64,000 bases of DNA from contig NC_088790.1 of NCBI RefSeq assembly GCF_949628265.1, positions 13,520,545-13,584,544 of the forward strand. Reading direction: 5' to 3'. Source of the stretch: Cloeon dipterum (Eukaryota; Arthropoda; Insecta; Ephemeroptera; Baetidae). Below the pieces are notes generated by a model. The model worked only from the letters and a program-made list of their open reading frames with translations, made no database searches and was not told the DNA's origin. Shown here piece after piece: positions 53,746 through 64,000 of this stretch. A program made the translations under genes and the position numbers. Numbering within the stretch: the first letter of the stretch is position 1; the number at the start of each line of letters is the position of its first letter.

Positions 53746-56700
53746 CTAGATATTAAAGAAAAAATAACCAACCAGGAAAGAAGAAAAGGTCAAATTGAGA
53801 AAATTGCGAGCCTTCGCCTTTCGTGCAAAACCAATAGAATATTACATGCGAGAGTGATTAATTATTCCACTTCGAGACGTCCAGCAATATAACAATTTGA
53901 ATTAGAAATCCATCTCATTTTCGCCGGCAGGCAACAAAATTAGAGCGGTGTATGCATAATAATTGTGTTTATAAATATTCCCGTATAATTACAGCCTGTC
54001 ACTTTTTTATTTGAAGTGGAGAACCTTGGCAGAAAGGGCATGCTGAAGAAATTAAGAGAGCTTGCCAAAGTCATTACCTTGATTAATGCGCAAAAATTAT
54101 TTTGCTCAGTCTTAAAGAAATGCAGTACACGATACGAGTGAATGCAAAGTCACTTCAATAAATGAAACAATTTTATGTGTCATGGAATTTAATCCATAAT
54201 TTTTGACCAGAACCAGACATGAACAAAAAATATAAATTTAAACGGCTAGCTTTATTGCCAGTCTGGTAATCACTAACTTTTTAATTTAACGATCTCGTTT
54301 CTCATGGGTTCTTGTTTAAGATTTATGGGCACGGAGAAAAATAAATCGTTTCAGCAAAAGCTGTTTCAATTAATCGTAAAAATCTGCTGGTATAGCGATG
54401 CTGTACTGTTACCAATATACTTCTCCCGCTTTTGTTACGCAACTTTTAAAAGGCTAATCGTGTAAGTATGCGCTTCGTTATTGTAAATCGCATTTTAATT
54501 ACACCCGTCTTTCATCGCTGGCATCAATTAGTGATGTAAATTGCTCTCGTTGCATCTCTGAAAGGCAAGACGCGCCGAGAGACAAGAAAATGACAACATA
54601 TACGTCGAGAGCAGCGCATCGTATGGTTCTGTTTTGAACTCTGTTTAGTTGCTACATCATTCGCACTCAGGGCTATTCGCTTGAAGCAAAACTCCAAATA
54701 AAAAATGCGGCAAAGGTAAAAAGTTGAGACTGAGAGAAATAGCTGCATTTTTCTTAAATAAACTTACTGAAATATCTTATTTAAAAAAGAAACAATTTCT
54801 TCAAGCTTATTCTTTTAAATGTGCAGACTTAAAATGTATCCTTAATTAGACAGTATGTTTTTTTTATCATTTATACAAAAACAATTTTTCCAACATTGAA
54901 CAAAAGAACTGAAACTGATCTAACCAAAAATATTATTAAAAATAGAAATTGAGAAATGTTACTCCCATAAGGAATTTAATTAAAATTCTCAATGAAAAAA
55001 CCTTTCAGATACGCTGCCAAAAAATGGAGGCAGCAGGAACCTTCATGGTAAATGGCAATTTTAGATCCTGCAAGCTTTTTCATTGTAAAGAAATAGAATT
55101 TTACTCATTGATTTAGCTACAAAATAAGGATGGAGTTTTGGCACTGTGAATTTTTGTCAGAGAGATTTTGTTGCAGGGAGAGTGGTTGGATTTTAATTGT
55201 GCTCATTAAGCAATGGGTTCCTTTGATCGTTTTCTAAATGGTAATTTATCCGGAATTCTCGCTGTCCTTTTTTTTGTTCTGAATTTTGCTCTTCAGTTAA
55301 CCGTTTTTGTTCAAAAGTCAAGGAGTCTATCAAATTTACTCATAGGATGTTTAATATCACAATCATTCCAACAATGCATTAGTACTAATTTGTCAAAATA
55401 CAAAACATGTGATAAAGGGCGTCACTTTTACCAAACAGCATTTATATTTCCTCTTATATGTTTAAGTTTAATTTAAAATAAATCATTTACTATTCTCCAG
55501 CGAAATTTGATTTAATTTGAGGGAACATGTTGACGGCAATGTTTATTTCAAGTTAAAGCAAATGGAACAAAATAACCATGACTTGGAAGCAAGGCCGCTT
55601 TTCCTTTTTGAGTCTTCGCAAAAAATTGTGATCGAATAGCTCTCTCCTTGCTTTGAGACACCTTCTTAATGCTATATTCCTGTCTGCGGCAGCAGGGCCA
55701 TGCACTGCAGGCAGAGTAAATGTGTATGTGACGAGCATTCGCGATTATGACAACATGCAACCCGTGCCCTTATACCGCGAGCTTTACACTTTGTAATTGT
55801 TATGCGTTATTGAAAACGACTGCCAACATGAATATTCAATTAGACGCACGGGACAGGAATATGCAAATCACGGCGAAAAATAGCCTGCGATTAATGTGGT
55901 AATAAAGCCTTTTCAGACATTTATGTGTGCACTCCTTGGATAGCGAGTTGAAGCAATTTTCCGTAGTAAGCCGCCGCGCACTTTCTGCGATTTATGTTGG
56001 GAAAATAATATTTGCTATTTATAGACGTGATAGCATTGCAACAATTTCACCGCGTGCGACAGGAAAGTCGGGAGAAAAGCGGAATGTGCGCAGCGTAATA
56101 GGAAAATTGCTTAATTATAGGTGTGAGAAACTTGATGGGCGTTTTATGGCTGAATGGGTGAGCATAACAGACAACCTGGTCGTCACAGTAGTCATTAGTC
56201 AGTCTATTCAAACGAGAAACATTAGATTTTGTTATTTCAATCTGCTGCGGTTTTAAATTTTATTTCAAAAGCAGTGATTTAGTGTAAAAAATAGGTGCCG
56301 CGTTCGAGAGTAAATTAAAATGAGGTTTTTTACTGGAGTCAGCAAATTTGTAGGATGTTACTTCGTTTCAGGTTAGAAAATTTGTCTGATTCAATCGCAA
56401 AAGAAAGCTGAACGATTAAAACGAAGAGACTCTGATGTTCAGAAATTAAAAGCCACATTCGAGAGTGAAAAAATTATGAAACGAAAATGGTCTGAGCAAA
56501 GAGTGGCTAAACAAAGGTGTTTATTTTTAACTCCAATGTTAAAAAATATTTAAATCAACGAGAGAAAAGATTTTTTAACTAATGGCAATATAAATTAGTT
56601 AAAAATGTTAAGAAAAATAGTTTACTTATCGCGGAATTTTTACTTAATGCTTATTGTGAGGTAAATGTCATGTAAATAAAAATTTCTCAAACTAGATAAC

Positions 56701-56879
56701 CGTGTTTGCTATACGTATTATTTGTCGAGCCAACACACGCGCACAAGGATGGAGTGACGATCAATCAAACTCGATTGATCGCGTTGTGCAGCGCCCGTAC
56801 TGCACCAATTTTCTCTCTTTAACAACCAGCCGCGAAGCAGTCAAATGGAAATTGTTGTATAAAAATCGGATCGCGTTGA

Positions 56880-56900
56880 GGCGCGGCGCGGCGCGGCGCT
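56880..56900. repeat. GGCGC tandem repeat in a GC-rich islet
   Basis: About four tandem GGCGC units. A TATAAAA (56860-56866) lies just upstream on the plus strand, so this could be a promoter start region, though no coding exon follows nearby. Confidence 0.4.
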
Positions 56901-59682
56901 CCCCTGGACGGCGCCAGAAAAGTGTGTGCGGTTAATTTGATTTACGCACCGACCGATCGACCCTGCCGCCAGCTGAAAAAACAACACATGCGGAGCAGGA
57001 GGCTATTACTTGGTGCTGCGGTTTTTGAGGAAGTGTGATAATTATACCGGCTCTACCAGCGACTGAGCGATAATTGCCGCGCAGGTTTTGTAAGGCGGCG
57101 CAAAAACGATAAGTGCGGCGCCACTTTGGAGCGTAAACAGCAGCTATTTTCCATAACGAGTATTTCTCTCATTTGCCTGACTGATTGTGAGGGAGAGCTT
57201 TTCGCGGATCGAAAACGTGCTCTCGACTTTTCCTTCAAGAACTGCAGTTATTCGGCGCCAGCGTGACCCTGAGATATATCTAGACGCGCAACCTTTTGAT
57301 CACTTGCAAATATTTGGGGAGTGCTACAAGGAAAGTTTTGGCTTCGTATTAGCGTTCACTCCTACGTTAGAATTGCAAATACATAGTTTGTCAATTCATT
57401 TTGAGGTTGTTGCTCAACTCATAATTAGTCAACTTTTGGTTAAAAATTAAGATGTTAATTTCTTCCAATCTGTTTAAATGACAAAATTTGAAAGCTTATT
57501 CGAACTTGATTAAACTTTGCGTTTTTTTGCTGTCACCCTGAAATACAAAAGACTTATCTAACAATAAGTGATAAATAATTAAAGGAATATTTTGTTATAT
57601 ATTATATAAACGATATTTGTCACGTTAAAAGAGTTGAATTGGTTTACAAAATGCTTTTTTTTCTTGGTATTATTTTTTTCTGCTGAAATGTTTCTAGGGA
57701 ATTAATTTCAAAGCTGGGTTTTTTTTTTGAATTATTGGAAAGGAAGAAAGGATCCGTAGATTTTATTCATATTGCAAGTCAGTAGACGCGTGTTTTATTT
57801 TGTTATGGGCCCATCTCGTCGCCGTATTGAGCCCCTAATAATGAAAATTGAGAGACGGCGACGTCCCTGGCCCTGCGTGTGCAGCGGATAATGAAAATGT
57901 TGATATGCACTTGTTCGCCAGATTGAGAGCCGCTGGAGGCCAAGATATTGCCAATTATTATGGCTATCAGCCGGAGAAGCGGCGGGTCAAGGCTCACCCT
58001 CCGCGCAAGTAAAGAAACGTGCCTACTTTTCCGCATACTTTGCAACTGAAATTTACATTCAAGCTACTCTTACATAATGTGGAGATAGAATTTAACTCTT
58101 TTTCTTTAACAGAATAATGCAGTGCGCCTCATAAAAATTCGTGTTTTTAAAGATTAAATAGAAGATAGAGAAATAATTTAAACATTTGAATATATTTTAA
58201 GTGATCAAAACTCTTTTTAGATTTTGAAAAATATGTAACTAGAAAATAATTGGGTAAGTTCAAAAAATGTACGGAAGGAAAATGAATAAAAACTATTTAA
58301 ACTCTAAAATGTTTGAGAAGAGAAGGAAAGCTTTTAGACTTATTGAGATAAAGTTTGTGTGTTTATTACTATTAAAAAGCGCTCAACCCTGCAAATACCA
58401 GAGCTCATATAGCTAAATAAAAAATTATAATCAATAAAAATAAATTCATGTGAATGTATTGTCAAGTACTCTGATCTTTTTTATTTACTTTTTTAAGATC
58501 GGTTCGCCTCATTTGAGATGATAACGAACAACTCGCGAAAGCCTCGTGTTCCTATAACATCACGCACGAATATAATGGGATCACGAGCCTCAACGGAGGA
58601 AGCAAAATCGAGAAAAGGACCAGCTCATGTTACTGCCCCCGCAACGGAGTCTTTTATTGAAACACCCGCGAAATTAAGTTAATGCTGGAAAAGAGCAAAC
58701 TAGCAAGTAGAGTCAAATCAAATCAGCCCGCACTCGACCCCCAATCATCTCTCGGATACAAACATAATTTGAAGAGCATTTGTGTAAAATAGCAATGAAA
58801 AACCATGCAGTAGAAACTCTGTAAAGATCAATATTTTGTCAAGATTTTTCAAATCACAAAAGGGGGTGAGGGTGAACAATAGCTACTAGACCGTGCGTGG
58901 GTTTGGAAAGGCCAGCGTCGGCTATTGTTATAAAAACCTTTGCACCTGCTCAATTCATTGCTACTGACGATTTTAAGCTGAGGAAGTGGCCAAACAGCAC
59001 GAAATGCAACGTTTTCGTCTCTACGGAAATATTTGTCGTATCATTTCGAGCTTCAGAAATTCTTTTAGTAATTCATGGTGGTCTGTTTTGTTACACATCG
59101 ATATCGTCATTGAAGGCTAAAAATTTACAAATCAATTTGCTTGTGGAATTTTCCTATGTAGTGTGGTTAAGGTTACATCGCAGTGAAAATACGTGGTTCG
59201 CGGCCTTTTCTGTTCTGACCTTCCGAAAATGTGTGGCGTCCAGAAATAGACCCCTCTCGCGGAAGCACGCTGCTCATAATGAGACACATAATCTGCGTTT
59301 TTAGAGCTGCAACACGCACAACGCTCCAATTTGCTTGTCAAGATGCGAAATATGCTCTGACTGGCCTACATTTTTGCATAATACTACACAGACACAGCAT
59401 TGTGTTTTATTTCGAGCCCGCAATTTCGATAAACTCGCGGCGGTTCGAATCTCATATTGCTCAAGTTCGAATCCATATTACCTGCAACAATGCGGGCAAT
59501 TTGGCGCACGTGCTGGCAGATCACAATCGAGCGTGCATAAATCACGGCGAGACGGTCTTGAAACAAATAAAGCAGCCGCGCGCGCTCTCACTCTCGCGCG
59601 CGGCGGGCCTATTTACTCTGGATATATCAAAATCAGCTTTATACACATTTAAACACAAATACACCTATTATCGAGTGTGCAC

Positions 59683-59704
59683 CGACGACGACGACGACGA
59701 CGAC
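59683..59704. repeat. CGA trinucleotide microsatellite
   Basis: Seven uninterrupted CGA units within a GC-rich islet. Confidence 0.9.
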
Positions 59705-60439
59705 CGCGTGCGCTAACCTACATTTTCGAATCTCTGTGTATTCACGCGAAGACTCATATTGTGTGCTTACCCTTGACTCGAACCAATGAACGGATAACAC
59801 TTGTTTATCGGCTCAGTGTTTATTATTTGATAATTGAGATATTAACCCTGCTGATTCGAGACTTGTTAATTGCGTGAGCGACTCGACAAATTGTAACGGC
59901 TTTATTGCTATCGAGGTGTCGAGTTTTTTTCCTGAGACACGCAAGAAAAGTAATGATTATTGAAAAACTGGTTTCAATATGAGAAATAAATTTTTATGAT
60001 CCTCGATATCAGTGGTACAATTTTTCATATTGGAGTTTGAGACTAAAATTAAAATTAAATATTGGAAAATTTCTTATCTTCCAAGAATGCAGCAGATTCT
60101 AAGTTTATATAGATCCATTAATATTTGTACTAGATTAAGCATTCAATATAGAGAATTCAGCTATGTGTAGAACTCGACTCATGACAAACCAATGCTATTT
60201 TTCTTGATTTTCTGCACATAAACATTTGTAGGCTTTTGGGTATTTAAGATAAGTTCAACACTGTACCTTTTGCTTTAATTGTAAGGCACTGAATGAGCAC
60301 AAATTACGCAATATCAGTACGCTTGGGTCATAGTTAAAATCGTCTTTGCACGCCAAAAATTTTCTTAACGGCCCATTAGACCTATAATTATAATTCTTAA
60401 ACCTATTAAAACGCCCAAAATATTCTTCAATATTGCAAG

Positions 60440-60606
60440 TATGTCAATGCTTCTTCATCGAAAAATACATCTTTCTGGACGAATTTAGAGACTCTCAAAC
60501 AGTCTTTTAGGACCCCGTTGGTTGCCTGGAAAGGTACTAAAGTTTGGAATCAAGTAAATTCTACACGCGATTTTAATCTTTTTAAAGTTCGAAATAAATC
60601 GAACTA
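60440..60606 (+). mobile_element. Possible LINE C-terminal remnant
   Basis: One frame reads WKGTKVWNQVN, then FNLFKVRNKSN and a stop. The 'G-x-K-x-W-N' and terminal 'F-x-x-F-K' spacing resembles the end of jockey/CR1-type reverse-transcriptase proteins. The match is short and the upstream part is not recognisable. Confidence 0.35.
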
Positions 60607-60878
60607 AATCTTGACGAAAACCACAATTTTCTCGGTTTTGATCCAGTTCCTTTCAATTTCGTAGTTTATCTAAATGATTTAAATAAAATATAGATGGCTT
60701 TGTTGAGTAAAATACCAATTTAAAGTTTAGTTAATTCTAAGAGACAGTTTGATCATCCCCTCGTTAAGCAACGTAATCTATTGCCGTCTAATTCTGAGCT
60801 ACAAAGGTTTGAAATCCAATTCATTATTCGTCGATCCTGATCGGAATTCATCAACAAAAGTCTGATAAATAGAATCTC

Positions 60879-60955
60879 CGGGTTTCAGTGCTAGTGCAGT
60901 GCGCGCCCTTCCCGGTCCTCGGACAGGGATAAAAAGAGCAAAAAAATAAAATAAG
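60879..60955 (+). repeat. SINE-like repeat (copy C, 3' part)
   Basis: Matches the 3' half of the copy at 14951-15034: CGGGTTTCAG, a gap of about 9 bp relative to copy B, then TAGTGCAG, GCGCGCCCTTCCCGGTCCTC, GACAGGG and an A-rich tail. It is 5'-truncated, as expected for a retroelement. Confidence 0.7.
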
Positions 60956-62888
60956 CTAAAAAACGACAAAAACTGAAGAATAATGTGGGAAGCCCCAGTT
61001 TAAATTGGTTTCAAAATCATCTAATTGTAAATTAAGCCCAAAATACTTCTTTCACTCAAAATGCCCAAGCCTAAAAACTATAGAAACCTTTTTATTTAAT
61101 TTTTCTCAATGATTCTCTGGTAAAAAAACTCATACTCGTGAGAGCCATTCTTTGTAATTTTCATGCGCAGAAATGGTTTATAAAAATTCCATAGGTTTTT
61201 AGTACAAACCTATCGCAAGCGGCACATTGTTATTTGTCTCCTTCGGCATTGCCTTTTACATATAGCTCAGCAATATTTTCACACGTGTCGGTATTTCAAG
61301 ATTAAAATATTATTCATGAGCGCCCGCACTTGGCTTCATAATTGAGCGACACATATGTGAATAAACGCGTGGTTTATTGAGCAGAGAGACTTTAATGGAA
61401 AGTTTACGCGTTGCGTACTACGCGCATAATGTCAAGACAGAATGTCCTTCTCCGTCAACCTGCTGCCGTGTGAAAATACTTTATTTGACCCAGAGTAGCT
61501 AGTGCGAACCAGAAATTATTATTCAAAAGCAATTCCAGTTTCATGACACAGAGCAGATTAGTCTGTTTTTCTTTCTTTTTTTAGCTTGTATCTCAACAGT
61601 GTTGAAATACAAATGTTTTTACACGCACATATTTTGCCTTATCTGAACAGATAAACTCTTTTAAAAAAAACTTTAAAGAGTATTTTTCTGAATCAAAAAC
61701 ACTAAATTTTTAAGTCACGCTGATTGTGAGCTGTATTTTATATTTTAACTGGCTACTTGCAATTTGCGTTATTATTTTAATTTAATTTTTAATACTTATT
61801 GTTCAAAATTTTAAATCTCGAGCCGTAACAACAATAATATTGAAAGTTGAGAACAGCAAATTTTGATAAAATGGTAGCAAAGCGATTTAAAAGTATACAA
61901 TAAATTTATCTGTCACCCCCACTGAGCTGCTAATTTGCTCACGCTTTATTTATATTAGCTTCCCATCGAGCCTAAATTGTTCCTAAACAAACAAAATTAA
62001 AAGCTAAACATTTCTAAGTAATGGCAATAAATTAAACCAGGCTTCATCCCCGTTGCAAAATTGTCGTTTTAATCTCTCGACTATAGTTTTGACGTCATCC
62101 AGGACGTCCTAATCATGAGTGAAAAACAATTAAAATCAATACAATATCTAATGTCACATTTTAAAATTACAAAAAATTCCGATATAAAAAATTCCATTCA
62201 CTTCTTAACAAATATCACCCACCTATTCATGAGGCAATTTATTGCCATTATGAACACAACCTCGAGTGGTCGCCTATTTCAAAAATTTCTAAGTAAATAA
62301 ACTTTAGTCTAGAAAATTCAAATAACATAGTTTGTTTGCAATCTAGAAGCAAAAGCAGTGTCACTATTTCTTTCAACTATTTTTTCTCTTCTATTTCTCT
62401 TCCTTAGTTTAATTATTTTAAACTCCTGAAATGTTGATGCTATCAGTAATAATCACATCTGTATGCCACACACGTGTCACTAAACTGTCCAAATCCAATT
62501 CAGCTCACTGATTTCTCGTGCCTAATGAATAATTAATGCACCGAATCAGTCGTAAATCATCGCATCTCGAGTCCACGCCTGCTTGAACAATGATCCGCTC
62601 GATCGCCTCATTCCTCACGCATACAAAACCGAGAACAATAATAACAATTAATTGTTCGTCGGCGAGTGCACTCAACCCGCGAGATTAATTCATATTTATA
62701 CGCTGTTTGTTTATTTGTTTGTTTGCTCGGTGCGGACACAAGCGGTTCAATTGAAGGAGAAGCCGCTGCTACGTTGCTTGAACAAACGAATAACGTGTCC
62801 TCAGTCGAGTGCTCCCGTAATCAATTACGGCGTGCCCATATTCAGACGCAATCAAAGGCCGTCGAATTCCACATTAAAAGGTTGCGCG

Positions 62889-62903
62889 CACACACACACA
62901 CAC
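62889..62903. repeat. CA dinucleotide microsatellite
   Basis: A short run of CA units in a GC-rich islet. Confidence 0.85.
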
Positions 62904-64000
62904 CAGCCGCGGGGACGATGGCAGGTGCATGCTCAATTTTCACTTGCGCGTAGCGTCAAGGAATGTTCGCGAGCAAACTGGACGCGACACTCGAGATAAA
63001 TAAATGAGCTTGAAAATTACCATGATTCAAACTCCTTTGGAGAGAGGTGTACGTTGACAGATTGAGAAATTTCAGACATTCTTAAGAAGTACAAATAAAT
63101 TTTGAGATATTAACACTTTCTACTGATGGCATTGGCATTCTCACACAACACAAAATAGTTTGGTTCGAAAATATGGATTTTATAATTATTAGTTTGTGTT
63201 GCTTGATAATTTCTTCCCCAAGTTCAAAACTGTTTTGATAAAATTGGTTTGAAAAAATTTATTTTTCAAGCATTGTAAGATAGATTTTGAGGTGATCATT
63301 ATGCAATTATTTTTTAAATGGGGTTTAATTTAAATATGTTAAACTTCTATAAAAAATTGTATAAATTGAAAACCTCTTAAATAAAAATTTTCCTCTTTCT
63401 ATAAATTTAAAAAAATTAATTACATTTTCATACTTCTTGCGGTTTTTGCTTGTTCGTTTTGTCTACTTTATGTGTAACATTCACAAATTAAATTTTTTAA
63501 CTGCAAAATAGTAAATCTTTCAAATTGGTTGGGTTTCAACACACTTTATTGATTTCTAAAAACTTTATTTCCTTATAAATTAGTTTGAAAATGTCGTCAT
63601 CTTCCAGTTAAAGTCAAGACTATTTAGAGACTGTGACAGATCAATGGATAGAAAATAGGCAGAAAATGGAAAGCGAGTAAATATTGAATCCTGGAAGTCG
63701 TATGAAGCTAATTTAAAATTTGAACAATTTCGAAAATTCTATAAATTAGAAAGTCTGTGCAATTTTTAGAAATAGTTTAAATATATATTGAATGTTTTTT
63801 TCTACGATTTACAGGTCTATGAGTTAACCAGTTCAGGTTTGAACTTTTATATATACAATTTTATCACCGATAGAAGGACTTTTAGAGGCTTTTGAGTGAG
63901 TTAAATTTCATAGGTAGGAATTTTTCCAGAACTCATTTAATTAGATCGTATGCTTTCTGCATTGACCCCTCATTTTTAGTGAATATTTGGCATTAATTTT

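Larger units (their letters stand above)
53746..64000. other. Long non-coding right end of the window
   Basis: No recognised gene. It holds GC-rich islets (about 56730-57000, 57800-58020, 59230-59710, 62560-63000), a possible LINE remnant (60440-60606), SINE-like copy C, and short simple repeats. It may be intron upstream of the long fray exons or intergenic. Confidence 0.5.

Noticed and set aside
59448-59485. tRNA-like B-box sequences (GGTTCGAATC and GTTCGAATCC)
   Set aside because: No A box at the right distance and no cloverleaf could be drawn, so not a tRNA gene.
58897-59716. Overlapping plus-strand frames of 135 and 161 codons
   Set aside because: They overlap in different frames across a GC-rich islet and read through a CGA microsatellite; no family features.

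Overview
The window looks like nuclear DNA of an arthropod, most likely an insect. It is AT-rich, the genes have GT-AG introns with AATAAA-type poly(A) signals, and the recognisable proteins are animal ones with insect-style relatives (Cdk1, cytosolic thioredoxin, RpL24, the fray kinase, and a follicle-cell-protein-3C-like secreted protein). The species cannot be told from the sequence. Gene models were assembled by hand from splice sites, reading phase and remembered family sequence; no search was run.

Layout, left to right: (1) 2-2594 (+), 3' part of a PAR-domain bZIP transcription factor; (2) 3173-11561, a long non-coding stretch with GC-rich islets, a LINE remnant and a MITE; (3) 11562-16044 (-), a BTBD10/KCTD20-type BTB protein, with a large foldback element in one intron; (4) 16815-18100 (+), thioredoxin, divergent from the BTB gene across a compact promoter region that holds a perfect CLEAR-type E-box; (5) 19821-22163 (+), Cdk1 with PATAIRE in place of PSTAIRE and a 512-bp terminal-inverted-repeat element in an intron; (6) 23391-35989 (-), a CCSER/FAM190-like serine-rich coiled-coil protein spread over about 12.6 kb; (7) 41301-41462 (-), a lone exon encoding an acylation-type N-terminus (MGGC), possibly an alternative first exon of the CCSER-like gene; (8) 42354-43865 (+), RpL24 with a TOP-type start and a GC-AG intron; (9) 44012-44710 (-), a six-cysteine Fcp3C-like secreted protein whose 3' end abuts that of RpL24; (10) 46983-51185 (-), the WNK-pathway kinase fray (OSR1/SPAK), plus in-frame upstream exons at 51321 and 53566-53745 that suggest a longer isoform; (11) 53.8-64 kb, mostly non-coding, with GC-rich islets, a possible second LINE remnant and one SINE-like copy.

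The genes are independent and mostly housekeeping or signalling genes; there is no pathway cluster and I found no new multi-gene system. The most interesting points are the Cdk1 PATAIRE change, the candidate long fray N-terminus, the acylated alternative exon, and several small repeat families with more than one copy or with intact ends.
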